This document shows, piece by piece, positions 38,752 to 47,691 of a DNA stretch of 64,000 bases. The DNA is taken from positions 2,736,287 to 2,800,286 of the forward strand of contig NZ_JAPHEH010000001.1 in the NCBI RefSeq assembly GCF_029607905.1. The letters are read 5' to 3'. Under the pieces are notes generated by a model. The model had not been told where the DNA came from. It did not search any database and saw only the letters and a list, made by a program, of their open reading frames with translations. Positions within the stretch are counted from its first letter, which is position 1, and each line of letters starts with the position of its first letter. A program made the position numbers and the translations under genes. Source of the DNA: Thiovibrio frasassiensis (lineage in GTDB: Bacteria; Desulfobacterota; Desulfobulbia; Desulfobulbales; Desulfurivibrionaceae).

Positions 38752-39533
38752 ACCTGCATGGCCTCCACCGGGACAAGGAGAGAAAAACCGGTGCTCCCGG
38801 GACTGGACTTGTGGGAAAGTTCGCCGCCGCAGCGGCTGATGAGCTTTTTCGCCAGATACAAGCCAAGACCGAGATGGCCTTCCTTGGTGGAAAAAAACGG
38901 CTCGTAGCAATGCGCCGCCGCCTCGCTGCCCAGCCCCGGACCGTTGTCCGTAACCCGAATCCCGACTCCCTCGCCTTCGAGAAATGACTCAACCACGATC
39001 TCCGCATCCTCCTGCCCCTGCACCGCTTCCAGAGCATTACTGAGGAGAATATGGATGATCTGGTGCAACTCCAGCTGAAACCGCGCTAATGCAGGGAGCG
39101 GTTCAGCCAGGTTCAAAGTCTTGCGCACCTTATGCTTAAAAACCGAATCGGCAGACATAAACTCCACCTCGGTTGCGATAACCGAATTCACCGTATAGGC
39201 AACACCGCCGGGCAGCGGCAGGAAATCAGGGAGGATCTGGGTCCGCTGCAGGATCTGCTGGCTCTGCACCACCTTCTCCTGCATCTGGCTCAGGGCATCC
39301 GCCCTGCGGGTGAGGAGATCGTGCAGGCTGTCCAGCTCCGGGCTTGCCCCGGCCTGGCGCATCTGCGCCAGCACCGCCATGGCCTTATCGAGCATCATGG
39401 CGGAAAGATCCGTGTGCAGGGAAAAAACCTGGATGATCCCGCCGAGGTTATGGATAATCCCGCGGAACATCCGCCCCACCGCGGCATCCTGACTCTGCGC
39501 CAGATACGCCTCTTCCCATTTATCAGCCTGCAT
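38748..39533 (-). CDS. Small soluble histidine kinase
   Basis: 261 residues from the ATG at 39533 (GGAGGGG site; an earlier in-frame codon at 39551 is less likely). No membrane helix. A helical N-terminus includes RGIIHNLGGIIQVFSLH, whose His is the probable phosphoacceptor. The ATPase domain has the N box LLSNALEAV, G1 DNGPGL, F box EPFFSTK and G2 GLGLYLAKK. No sensor domain, so the signal must come from partners. Its stop overlaps rsmI. No response regulator lies beside it. Confidence 0.8.
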   Translation of the reverse strand: MQADKWEEAYLAQSQDAAVGRMFRGIIHNLGGIIQVFSLHTDLSAMMLDKAMAVLAQMRQAGASPELDSLHDLLTRRADALSQMQEKVVQSQQILQRTQILPDFLPLPGGVAYTVNSVIATEVEFMSADSVFKHKVRKTLNLAEPLPALARFQLELHQIIHILLSNALEAVQGQEDAEIVVESFLEGEGVGIRVTDNGPGLGSEAAAHCYEPFFSTKEGHLGLGLYLAKKLISRCGGELSHKSSPGSTGFSLLVPVEAMQV

Positions 39534-39737
39534 TACCCCTCCGATGCGCAAAAAGATAGAGGCCCGAACACCCAGCCTCTGCTACAGCTTAACCGGAATG
39601 GGGGCAAAAAATCCAGGGTATTGTAGGGCACGCACAAAAACTGGTAACCACCCGCCCCTACCCTCTGGCGGAACAATGGTGTACAATAAATGCAGTAATT
39701 CCTCCTTGCCCAAACCGTGCCCAGCCGAGGAACCCAG

Positions 39738-40823
39738 ATGCTCCTGCTCGATGTTCCCTTTCTGCCCGACCCGCGCTATGTGCAATTCCTTGGTGAGTTC
39801 CAGGCTTCGCTCCACTCCGTCCATTTCAGCCTATATTTAGACGACATCCCCGACGGCCGCCACCGCACCGGACTCCAACCGACCATTGCCGAACTGGCCG
39901 AGGCCCTGGCCCAACTGCCAGCCCCAAAAAAATACGCGCTCCTGAACAGCCGCTTCCACCACCCCTCCCTCTACAGCGACAAGGAGGGCCTGCACCGGAT
40001 CATCACCGGGCTGGACACCCTGCTTACCGCCGGCACCCTCCACGGCATCACCATTGTCGATTTCTACCTGCTGCAAGCCCTTTCCGATGCCAGCCCCCAG
40101 GTCTGCGCCCAGCTCGAAGCGGTGCCGGGGGTCAACTGCATGCTGGATTCCTTTGCAAAGATTCAGGCCACCCTCAACGCCATCGGCAACACCGGCTTCA
40201 AGCCGCCCACCAAACTCAATCTCGACCGCAGCCTCAACCGGGACCCCGCCGCGCTCAAGTCAATCTCCCAAGCCTGCCGCCAACACTACCCGCAGGTCAA
40301 GCTGACCCTGCTGGCCAACGAGGGATGCCTGGACCGCTGCCCCTTCAAGCTGAGCCACGACGCCCAGATCGCCTTTGCCAATACCGTGACGATGCACAAC
40401 CAAACCCACAGCCTCAACCGGGAACTCGGCTGCATCCGGGAACTCACCGCCCAGCCGGCGGAGCTGTTCAAGTCGCCCTTTATCCGGCCCGAGGATCTGC
40501 ATCGTTATGAGGGGATGGTGGAGGTGATCAAGCTCTGCGGCAGAACCCTGGGGCCCGGTTTTCTGCAACGGGTGGTGCGGGGGTATGCGGAGCGGAGCTA
40601 TGCGGGAAATCTGCTGGATCTGATGGATACCATGGAGTGGCTGGCCAAGCGGCTCTATGTGGCCAATGAGGAGTTGCCTGGGGATTTTTGGAGCAGGCTT
40701 ACGGGTTGCGACAAGAACTGCCAGGTCTGTTTGTACTGCCGGGAGCTGCTGGAGAAGAGAGGTAGGCCGTTAGCCTTTAGGATTGATGATCTGCGGCAAG
40801 GAAAAATTGGGGAGTGTCCCTAG
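39738..40823 (+). CDS. Peptidase U32-like / uncharacterised TIM-barrel protein
   Basis: 361 residues from the ATG at 39738 (GAGGAACC before it). It shows the beta-alpha repeat pattern and the LTLLANEGCLDRCPFKLSHD motif seen in U32-type and related radical-chemistry proteins (YhbV/UbiV-like). The C-terminus has a second Cys cluster, CDKNCQVCLYCREL. A metal or Fe-S site is likely. Enzymatic role not known. Its last 50 codons are partly duplicated twice immediately downstream. Confidence 0.6.
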   Translation: MLLLDVPFLPDPRYVQFLGEFQASLHSVHFSLYLDDIPDGRHRTGLQPTIAELAEALAQLPAPKKYALLNSRFHHPSLYSDKEGLHRIITGLDTLLTAGTLHGITIVDFYLLQALSDASPQVCAQLEAVPGVNCMLDSFAKIQATLNAIGNTGFKPPTKLNLDRSLNRDPAALKSISQACRQHYPQVKLTLLANEGCLDRCPFKLSHDAQIAFANTVTMHNQTHSLNRELGCIRELTAQPAELFKSPFIRPEDLHRYEGMVEVIKLCGRTLGPGFLQRVVRGYAERSYAGNLLDLMDTMEWLAKRLYVANEELPGDFWSRLTGCDKNCQVCLYCRELLEKRGRPLAFRIDDLRQGKIGECP

Positions 40824-40835
40824 TTTCCTAGTTTC

Positions 40836-40983
40836 TTCTGTGGTCAATGAGGAATTGCCTGCGGATTTTTTGACCAGACTAAGTAGTTGCGACAAAAACT
40901 GCCGCGCCTGCTCATACTGCCGTGAGCTTCTGGACAAGACCGCTACCCCCTTACCTTTTCAGCTTGAGGACCTGCGGCAATGA
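40836..40983 (+). pseudogene. Duplicated 3' end of the U32-like gene, copy 2
   Basis: Encodes VNEELPADFLTRL, CDKNCRACSYCRELLDK and FQLEDLRQ, clearly homologous to the end of the preceding gene but diverged, with its own stop. No start or ribosome site of its own. A relic of partial gene duplication. Confidence 0.8.
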
Positions 40984-41001
40984 AAAAATAGGGGAAGCTT
41001 T

Positions 41002-41094
41002 GGTAGGTTGGGTAGAGGAACGAAACCCAACATTTACGAATATTGACCAAAACACCATCATGATCTGTTTGCCGACCAAAACCGTTGGGTTTCG
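41002..41094. repeat. Interspersed inverted repeat (GTTGGGTTTCG type)
   Basis: CGAAACCCAAC (41021-41031) and GTTGGGTTTCG (41084-41094) are perfect inverted repeats. GGTAGGTTGGGTAGAGG precedes the first. This resembles the short 'GTAGGTTGGGTT...CGAAACCCAAC' elements found in many proteobacteria. Confidence 0.7.
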
Positions 41095-41102
41095 AAGGTT
41101 AT

Positions 41103-41164
41103 TCCGGGGACATAATACTAATTACGGCTTACGCTTGGGAGGAATAAGTATTATGTCCCCGGAT
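41103..41164. repeat. REP-like palindrome (GGGGACATAATACT)
   Basis: CCGGGGACATAATACT at the left and AGTATTATGTCCCCGG at the right form a long inverted repeat around about 25 bp. This resembles palindromes linked to Y1/RAYT transposases, but no transposase is in the window. It abuts the third gene-end fragment. Confidence 0.75.
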
Positions 41165-41167
41165 ATA

Positions 41168-41254
41168 TCCGGAGCTGCTGGAGAAGAGTGGTCGGCCCTT
41201 AGATTTTAGGCTTGAAGATCTGCGGCAAGGAAAAATTGGGGAGTGTCCCTAGTT
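41168..41254 (+). pseudogene. Duplicated 3' end of the U32-like gene, copy 3 (truncated)
   Basis: Encodes ELLEKSGRPLDF and LEDLRQGKIGECP; the last 40 bases (TCTGCGGCAAGGAAAAATTG onward) are identical to the end of the intact gene, including the stop. It is cut at its 5' side by the REP-like palindrome. Confidence 0.75.
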
Positions 41255-41301
41255 TCCTCTAATTTCTTTATTTTTACCGTCCTATTTTGCACGGGTTCGT
41301 C

Positions 41302-43863
41302 TTAAACGGTTCTCTTAGAGTATTCTTCCCGCCAATCTTTCAGTGCAGTCATGTCGGCCAATAACTCGTCTGGATTCGGCAGTTCTACAGGCGCTTCTGC
41401 TGGTTGGGAATGTTCAAATCCTGAATATTTAGTCATCAGTGAATCTATAAAATTACAATCTGTTTCTCCAAGCTTTGGCAGATCCTTTAGTTTGAGGGTA
41501 TGGACAGGTCGCTGAAATCTTTGCACAACCCCACACAACAAATCATTCTCAATAGATCTTTCCAATATTATTCTAAAATCGCTGCACATGGACTTTAGCA
41601 AAATTTCAACATGTTCAAACTCTCCATTGTCGTTTGCTTTCTTTGCCCCCTGATACCGCTGGCTCATAAGAGCGTTCAAGGCAGATTTAATGTCACTCTG
41701 CGACAAAGGAATTGGCGCTGGTTCCCCGGTTCCCCAGTCAGCAGAACGAATGCTTACGACATCGGGCTTTATGGATTTCTTCTCGGCAAAATGTTTTATA
41801 GTTCCAAGCAAGGAGAGGCGGTGAGTAAAAATGATGATCTGCTTATTATGGGACAGTTCTATCAATCTTTTAACCACAGCCTCTTCATAACTTTGATCCA
41901 ACGAGGATATTGGATCATCAAAAATGAATGGGGCTTGGCTGCTCTTGCCAGTCACGTCAGCTAAGAACGCCCCAATTGAAACTATACGACTTTCCCCTTC
42001 ACTAAGAACATCCGCGAGCGCATTCTGAGCGGCACCTCGAAGCTGAAGTTTATGAAGAACGCGGCCTTTTGAAACCTTTGTCTTTACAAGCTCGACCTTG
42101 ACGTGTGACGCTCCGAGGTTTTTTAGTTCGGTGTTGAATCTTTTTACAAAGGCGTCAGTGATCAATGCTTCCGCCAGCTCGCCCTTCTTCTGCGACAGAG
42201 ATTTTGTGTTGGTAGACTTCTTCGCCACCTGGATCTGGCTCAGGACCTTTAGTCGGCTGATTTCTTCCTCAATGGATGCACGATGTTCGGACAACCACTT
42301 TTTAGCCAATAGACTGTCCCGTTTCTTTTTGATTTGATCACGATTGTCATTTTTTGCATCTTCTTCGTATTTCGCGGCAAGATCTCCCAGATTTTTCGAA
42401 TGGGTATTTATTTCTTCAATCCATTTTGGTTTTTGTGGAGCGGTAGGAATAGCCTCCTCGGAATCAATTCCAGGCAGTTGATCTTTTCTGCTTTGTAATT
42501 GAGAAAAGAATTTTGTTACCTGGCTAGAGATTTCATCTTGCTGAATGCCTGCTGCATCTATTCTTGTTTTCAAAGACTCAGGATTGGGTATATCCCCTAC
42601 GGTTTTGGTAGCGGTCTCATATTCCTTTGCCGCGTCTATTGCGGCTTGTTGCATCTCACCTTTTATAAAATTTTCGAAAGAGGTTAGTCGATCCTTTGAT
42701 TCCAGGGAGAGGGTTTGGTGACAAAGGACACAACGTGAGCCATCAGACACGAAGGGATATTCGAGTTCTTTATAGGCCGTCGACGTGGAGTATTTCCTCG
42801 CTGCCTCCCAAAGTTCTTTCCAAACATCGGAGCCAATACCTTCTAATTGACTACCGGAAAATACTTTTTCCGCAGCAGTATCTGCTGCTTTCTTTTTAAT
42901 GATCGACTTCTTTTTGGCCCCAATGATTCGACGACAATTTTCATCAGATAGTTGATCCAGATATTTTTGAGCATCCTGGACAAGAATATCTATATGCTGT
43001 TTCTGTTTTTTTAAGTGTTTTGCCTTTTCTGTTGGGTCTTGCTCAGCGAGTCGCTGCTGAAGAGTCTGTATCTCGGTTTCGTCCTTGCTTTCAAAAATGC
43101 AGTATTTATCGACGTCTTGTTGCTTGGTTTTGGCGCTTATGCTCTCATACCAAATACCTTCAGCGGTGATCTTTTTATCGGCGGGGATATTTGGTTTTTT
43201 GGACTGATGTTGATTTGACTCGGCCTCCAGGGCACTTGCAACCCTCTCGCACACTTCAATAAGCGAACTAAAAAAAGATAATACCGGTGGTTCGTAACTT
43301 GCTTCATCTTCACTGCTTACAAAGACCCGCCCAAAGGAGGTGTCAAAAATATCAACGCTACTGAGGTCATCACAGATGCCTTTCCCTGACCAGTGATGAC
43401 ACTTTTTGGTGCCATTTAGTTCAAATGTAATACTGGCTTTTTGTTCGGTGGAAACAGACTTATAAATATTGGGATGGAGTTCTCCAAGAGCACGTGCGCC
43501 GCAAACGTGCTTGAGGAGCCTGACATAACCAGACTTTCCAGATCCGTTGTAGCCGTAGACTACGGTTATATTTCCTTTACCAAATTCTAGTGGTTTTTTG
43601 GGCGCAAGGGCGTTTACCCCTTCTACATCACTGATAGAACATAGTCGCAGTGTTCCCGATGCACCCTTGGAAAACGCGGAGGCAGAAAAAGAACAACTCT
43701 TTTTAGGTATCTTCCCGGCTGCTTCCTGTTGGCAAAGTATTGCGAGGTCAGATACATCCTTGGCTGTAAGTTCATTTTTTCCAAGGAGTAAAGTTGCAGC
43801 GACCTGAAGCCATTGAGGACGTTCAGAAAACCATTTGGTTAAATTTTCCAATAAGTCAGGCAT
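41302..43863 (-). CDS. SMC/RloC-like AAA ATPase with zinc-hook motif
   Basis: 853 residues. ABC-type head halves lie at both ends: Walker A GYNGSGKS (104-111) at the N-side, and signature LSEGESR (about 620), Walker B FIFDDPISSLD (about 650) and IIIFTHR near the C-side. The middle is a long coiled coil with a Rad50-type CVLC at about residue 375. A tail (FRIILERSIE ... KYSGFEHS) follows, similar in layout to AAA_13/RloC-PrrC proteins, where R, E and H residues can form an anticodon nuclease. I cannot confirm that nuclease here. AT-richer than the flanks. Third gene of a minus-strand cassette. Confidence 0.75.
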   Translation of the reverse strand: MPDLLENLTKWFSERPQWLQVAATLLLGKNELTAKDVSDLAILCQQEAAGKIPKKSCSFSASAFSKGASGTLRLCSISDVEGVNALAPKKPLEFGKGNITVVYGYNGSGKSGYVRLLKHVCGARALGELHPNIYKSVSTEQKASITFELNGTKKCHHWSGKGICDDLSSVDIFDTSFGRVFVSSEDEASYEPPVLSFFSSLIEVCERVASALEAESNQHQSKKPNIPADKKITAEGIWYESISAKTKQQDVDKYCIFESKDETEIQTLQQRLAEQDPTEKAKHLKKQKQHIDILVQDAQKYLDQLSDENCRRIIGAKKKSIIKKKAADTAAEKVFSGSQLEGIGSDVWKELWEAARKYSTSTAYKELEYPFVSDGSRCVLCHQTLSLESKDRLTSFENFIKGEMQQAAIDAAKEYETATKTVGDIPNPESLKTRIDAAGIQQDEISSQVTKFFSQLQSRKDQLPGIDSEEAIPTAPQKPKWIEEINTHSKNLGDLAAKYEEDAKNDNRDQIKKKRDSLLAKKWLSEHRASIEEEISRLKVLSQIQVAKKSTNTKSLSQKKGELAEALITDAFVKRFNTELKNLGASHVKVELVKTKVSKGRVLHKLQLRGAAQNALADVLSEGESRIVSIGAFLADVTGKSSQAPFIFDDPISSLDQSYEEAVVKRLIELSHNKQIIIFTHRLSLLGTIKHFAEKKSIKPDVVSIRSADWGTGEPAPIPLSQSDIKSALNALMSQRYQGAKKANDNGEFEHVEILLKSMCSDFRIILERSIENDLLCGVVQRFQRPVHTLKLKDLPKLGETDCNFIDSLMTKYSGFEHSQPAEAPVELPNPDELLADMTALKDWREEYSKRTV

Positions 43864-43973
43864 AGGTTAATCCATTTCTTAACATGTGAAATCCTATCTA
43901 TGCTAATTTTATTGAACATTGAGTTTGATGGGCGTGCGGTTGCGAGCCTCCCTCTCGAATTTCGAGTTAGCAC

Positions 43974-44972
43974 TTATTTTGCGTTTGCGTCTATATCTGT
44001 CATCAACCACTGTTTCTCGCCGGCATCCGGATTGAGCCTAAACGTTCCTAATTGGCATTTAAGGCCGTGGCGCTCGAAGGACTTGACCAGCTGACGTAGA
44101 TGCGAATCATGAAACGGACTCCGATCAAATACACTATTGAGCTGGCGAGCAATGTGCGTAAGCTCTATTGTAGGGACTGTAAATGACCAGCCATCTTCCG
44201 TTGGCGATTCGTTTCGTATTCCAAGACATTGATCCCCTCTCCTCCATACAAGTACAGTGGCAGCCGGGTCGGGTCCGCTCTTCCAAGTTCGGACGGTTCC
44301 CCACGCAGAGCTCAATAACCCGATTTCCTCCAGCAACGTGAACTGGGGTCTGGTTATTCCCGCACCAACGTAAAAATCCTCCCATTCATCTTCTTTTGAA
44401 CCAATGGCAAATTCAGTCGATTTTCTCTTGAAATTCACAAGAGGCTCGTCCATGCTAAACACACAATCCCCCCCTAGCGAATAGTTACACAACACGTGAA
44501 ATATCGACGCTTCCTCGCTAGACAAACTTCTTGTCAGTTCTAGTGCTCTCATTGAAAATGAACCTGGGCGCGACACCTCCCCGCTCAGCAGCCGCCCCCA
44601 TAAACGCTGCATTTCTTCATTCGATACGTCTTCTGCATAACTAAAAAATCGAGCGATCCAGTCTGAATCAACAGATTGCTCTGATACTTCATTTGGCATT
44701 GTTTTTTTTGCTTCAGAGACAACTGCACACAAATTTCGGTGTCGCTTTGCTTCTCTATACTCAACTCTTACCGCGATTTGAGATCCGGTTGTGGCAAGGT
44801 CGGCGGAGGCCACCAACAGATTGGCTTTTTCAAGTGTCGCTTGGGCATCTACCAAGGCTTTTGCATCGCGCCGGATCAGCCAAGGACGAGCTATTGCGCC
44901 AATTCCTTCGGCGCACACCTCGATCAATTTTCTGAGGGGTTCTGAAAGACCCGCAGCGTCCTTTATATCCAT
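43974..44972 (-). CDS. DUF2806-like protein of defence-island type
   Basis: 332 residues, mostly helical N-half with VEYREAKRHRNLCAVVSEA and SDWIARFFSYAEDVSNEEMQ, then WGRLLSGEVSRPGSFSMRAL, which is the conserved core of the TIGR03899/DUF2806 family. The C-half looks beta-rich. Members are often found near restriction or abortive-infection genes. No catalytic motif seen. 110 bp upstream of the AAA gene, same strand, also AT-rich. Confidence 0.65.
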   Translation of the reverse strand: MDIKDAAGLSEPLRKLIEVCAEGIGAIARPWLIRRDAKALVDAQATLEKANLLVASADLATTGSQIAVRVEYREAKRHRNLCAVVSEAKKTMPNEVSEQSVDSDWIARFFSYAEDVSNEEMQRLWGRLLSGEVSRPGSFSMRALELTRSLSSEEASIFHVLCNYSLGGDCVFSMDEPLVNFKRKSTEFAIGSKEDEWEDFYVGAGITRPQFTLLEEIGLLSSAWGTVRTWKSGPDPAATVLVWRRGDQCLGIRNESPTEDGWSFTVPTIELTHIARQLNSVFDRSPFHDSHLRQLVKSFERHGLKCQLGTFRLNPDAGEKQWLMTDIDANAK

Positions 44973-45005
44973 AATTTTCTCAACAGGATTTCAAAAGCAA
45001 AAAAA

Positions 45006-45054
45006 GGGGACGGAGCCCGATTTTCCGGAGTACAAAATATCAGGCTCCATCCCC
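45006..45054. repeat. REP-like palindrome (GGGGACGGAGCC)
   Basis: GGGGACGGAGCCCGATTTT pairs imperfectly with AAAATATCAGGCTCCATCCCC around CCGGAGTAC. It lies in the short gap between nuclease and DUF2806 genes and could also attenuate transcription. Confidence 0.7.
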
Positions 45055-45076
45055 TATTTTGCATTAGGTTCGACAC

Positions 45077-45874
45077 TCACATTGCTGCTTCAGCCGCTTG
45101 TTTCACCGGAGCCGCCACTTCGCTGCCAAGCTTTTTCTTCTGCCGATTCGCCGTCGCCAACCGCCGTTTGGCTTTACCTGCTTCCTCACCCTCCAAAACG
45201 TCGCGTTTGAGCACCAAGTTCTGCAAAGATGCCAAAATCTGCTCTTCGGTTATCTTCACGCCCTTGCCGATACCCATCAGTTGACGGCGGATGGCAGCCA
45301 CTACTGGCTCGGTCATGAGCGTTGCCGCAACCATGTGCTTGCTGGTCAACTGGCATTCCTCATGGAATGTGGCTATGGCTGATTTGCTCACTCCCTCCTT
45401 GCTGATCAGAAAAAAGAAGTCGGTGAGCATTGGCAGTTTGGTCGTATCTGAAAAACTGAAATCAAAAGCTACTTCGGTTTTTATCGGCTTTCCGAAGATC
45501 ACCCGATGGGCCTGCCAGTGGTCGCCATTGGTAAGCATGACCCACTCTATACCCTCGCTGGCCGCGTAGCCGATGGCCTGGCGCAGATGCGCTTCCTTAA
45601 GCGGAATATTGATAGCCTTAACCTCTATCAAAAAAGTAGGCTTGTCATCCCCTGTCTTGATAGCCAAGTCGCAATATGTGCCACGGATCACATACTCGCT
45701 GGTGATCTCGGTGTACTTGTCATATCCGCAGATAGTGGAAAGCATATCCACCACGATAGTCACGGTGTCTGACTCGTTTACGTCTCGCGCCTTGGCTCCC
45801 TCGATGACCTTTGCAAAAGCTTTGATGCCCGCCTTAATTCGGTCCTCAGCCCTTTTTGGTATAGTCGCCATCAT
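45077..45874 (-). CDS. Type I restriction HsdR N-terminal-like nuclease
   Basis: 265 residues, ATG-ATG after AGGAGAGGGGG. A PD-(D/E)XK core is visible: Asp69 in TYCDLAIKTG and Glu84-x-Lys86 in FLIEVKAINI, with QAIGYAASEGIEWVMLTNG after it, matching the HsdR_N nuclease domain. No helicase domain follows; the C-terminus is Ala/Lys-rich and basic. It could be a stand-alone nuclease effector. It is the first gene of the cassette that ends with the AAA ATPase. Confidence 0.78.
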   Translation of the reverse strand: MMATIPKRAEDRIKAGIKAFAKVIEGAKARDVNESDTVTIVVDMLSTICGYDKYTEITSEYVIRGTYCDLAIKTGDDKPTFLIEVKAINIPLKEAHLRQAIGYAASEGIEWVMLTNGDHWQAHRVIFGKPIKTEVAFDFSFSDTTKLPMLTDFFFLISKEGVSKSAIATFHEECQLTSKHMVAATLMTEPVVAAIRRQLMGIGKGVKITEEQILASLQNLVLKRDVLEGEEAGKAKRRLATANRQKKKLGSEVAAPVKQAAEAAM

Positions 45875-46250
45875 CCCCCTCTCCTGTGTGCTTTTCTGAA
45901 AAAACTAGAAAGAAACGAGGGCACTTCCCAGTTTCTTTCACCTTCAGGTTTAATCTCGGAGCCAATCCATAGTTTCAGAAATTTCCCACCGTGACCTGCC
46001 GATGCAGTAAAACAAATCACCCTATCAACCCCTAGCAACAAACACAACACCGAAAAAATACGGGGCTAAGTACGGGGCGGCAATAAATATCTCAATTCAT
46101 CACGACACCCTCCGCCGAAAATCGCCCCTCTCTACCTCATTCTTTTTCCCGATAAATCCCAACCACTTATTTCGTTATTACCTATTGGCCTTCCCCTCCT
46201 CCCTGCTGGTACATAGTTATCCTCAACTTTCACCCAAACGGAGGAATACC
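45875..46250. other. Intergenic region right of the accessory cassette
   Basis: 376 bp, AT-rich. Near 45906-45944 the sequence AAGAAACGAGGGCACTTCCC and following CAGTTTCTTTC resemble, in inverse orientation, the GGGGAGTGTCCCTAGTTTCC motif at 40812 and 41240, so the cassette is flanked by related sequences. The right part must contain the rhodanese promoter. No gene seen. Confidence 0.4.
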
Positions 46251-46667
46251 ATGTTCAAAAGAATCGCATTATCCCTGGCCTTTACCCTGGTGGCTGCCGC
46301 ACCCGCCCTGGCGACCAACTACATCACCCCGGCAAACCTCAAGAAGATGCTGGACGAAAAGCAGGAGGTGATCCTGGTGGATATCCAGCCTGCGGACCAG
46401 TTCGAGAAACACCATCTGCCGGGCTCCATCGAAACCAACGCCTTCCCCGCGAAAAGCGACGAGGAAAAAGCGCGTCTGGACAAGACCCTGCCCACCATCA
46501 ACGCCAGCAAGGCGCCGGTGACGGTGCTCTGCCCCAGGGGCAAGAGCGGGGCGAAAAACAGCTACGACTACCTGCAGAGCAAGGGGGTGGATGAGAAGCG
46601 GCTTCAGATATTAGAGGGGGGAATTGCGGACTGGCCTTATAAGGAGATGTTTGTTACCGGGCGTTAA
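46251..46667 (+). CDS. Periplasmic single-domain rhodanese
   Basis: 138 residues from the ATG at 46251 (GGAGG site; an upstream start at 46185 would bury the signal peptide). Signal peptide about 1-22 (LSLAFTLVAAAPALA). Rhodanese fold with VILVDIQPADQFEKHHLPGS and the active-site loop CPRGKSG with its catalytic Cys. It may carry sulfane sulfur in the periplasm, fitting a sulfur-metabolising host. Confidence 0.88.
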   Translation: MFKRIALSLAFTLVAAAPALATNYITPANLKKMLDEKQEVILVDIQPADQFEKHHLPGSIETNAFPAKSDEEKARLDKTLPTINASKAPVTVLCPRGKSGAKNSYDYLQSKGVDEKRLQILEGGIADWPYKEMFVTGR

Positions 46668-46735
46668 GAGCTGACAGGTGGACCTGACGAAAGCTGGAGT
46701 ACAGAAAGCATAAGTGGTGCTGCTGAGTCTCGTTC

Positions 46736-46928
46736 TTCTGTTCATTTCTTTGCGTGCCCAAAGAAACGAACCAAAGAAAGGGCACCCTGTGTCTCTTGTC
46801 CCGCCAAAGGCGGGATACCCTGTGCTCCTCAAAACTGCCGGGGCTTTGCAAACTCGCTTCGCTCAGACAGTGCAAATCCCTTTTCGGCAGTTTTTCCGGT
46901 GCTCGGCGGCGGGCCAATGGGATTTTTA
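46736..46928 (+). repeat. Dispersed intergenic repeat, copy C
   Basis: 193 bp, full-length, colinear with copy B: TTCATTTCTTTGCGTGCCCA, AGAAACGAACCAAAGAAAGG, GTCCCGCC/GGCGGGAT hairpin, GCTTTGCAAACTCGCTTCGC, GTGCAAATCCCTTTTCGGCA, and GGCCAATGGGATTTT. Differences to copy B are point changes. It fills the rhodanese-dedA gap. Confidence 0.85.
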
Positions 46929-46946
46929 CAACTGAAAGAATAAAGA

Positions 46947-46981
46947 AAGAGGGCATCCCAGTGGACTGCCCTCTTTTTTTT
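46947..46981. terminator. Bidirectional intrinsic terminator
   Basis: AGAGGGCA and TGCCCTCT pair around CCCAGTGGAC-type loop, with A-rich left and a T8 run right. It serves rhodanese/repeat transcription and the converging dedA gene. Confidence 0.85.
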
Positions 46982-47588
46982 ACCCACGTTCGTCTTCTTT
47001 TTTGGGCTGTAGCTTGATGTAAACGATGATAATCAGGGCGGAAAGCCCGAGCACCCCGTAGAGGATCTGGTGGGAGTAGGCGAAAATCAGATCCTGGTTG
47101 CTGCCGATGAAATAGCCGAGCCAGGAAAGCACCGTCACCCAGATCCCGGCGCCCAACAGGGTGTAGAGGGAAAACTTCAGGTGGTTCATGCCGGAGAGTC
47201 CGGCGGGCAGAGAAATGAGGTGGCGCACCACCGGCAGGAGGCGGCCGATGAAGGTCGAGATTTCCCCGTGCCGCAGGAAAAAGGTCTCCACCTTGGCAAA
47301 CTTCTCCTCGGTGATCCAGACATACTTGCCGTACTTGATCAGCAGCGGCCTGCCCAGATACTGGGAGGCGAAATAATTGAGGTAGGCGCCAAAGAGGCTG
47401 CCGAAGGTGCCGCAGAGAATAACGGCCCACATCTCCATCTTCCCCGCCTGCACGAGATAGCCGGCCGGCGGCATGACCAGCTCGCTGGGGATGGGAATCA
47501 CCGAACTCTCCATGGCCATCAGGATAAAGATTCCCGGATAGCCCATGGCCCCGACCGTGGCCACAAGCCAGTTGATGATTTCGTGCAT
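46980..47588 (-). CDS. DedA-family membrane protein
   Basis: 202 residues, AAGGAG before ATG. Motifs of the DedA/SNARE-associated (VTT) family: IPIPSELVMPPAGYL, GTFGSLFGAYLNYFASQYLGR, FLRHGEISTFIGRLLPVVRHLISLPAG (split RH-R motif) and FSLYTLLGAGIW. Predicted reentrant helices plus three or four membrane segments. Family members are undecaprenyl-phosphate or phospholipid translocases, needed for envelope integrity. Confidence 0.92.
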   Translation of the reverse strand: MHEIINWLVATVGAMGYPGIFILMAMESSVIPIPSELVMPPAGYLVQAGKMEMWAVILCGTFGSLFGAYLNYFASQYLGRPLLIKYGKYVWITEEKFAKVETFFLRHGEISTFIGRLLPVVRHLISLPAGLSGMNHLKFSLYTLLGAGIWVTVLSWLGYFIGSNQDLIFAYSHQILYGVLGLSALIIIVYIKLQPKKEDERG

Positions 47589-47691
47589 CGCGCGCTCCTT
47601 GCTTGGTTGATGGAGCGCTATTCTATACGGTTTGCACCAAAAAGACGACCCTTTATCGCGGGGGATTCACCCCCCGTAACACCCTTACCCC

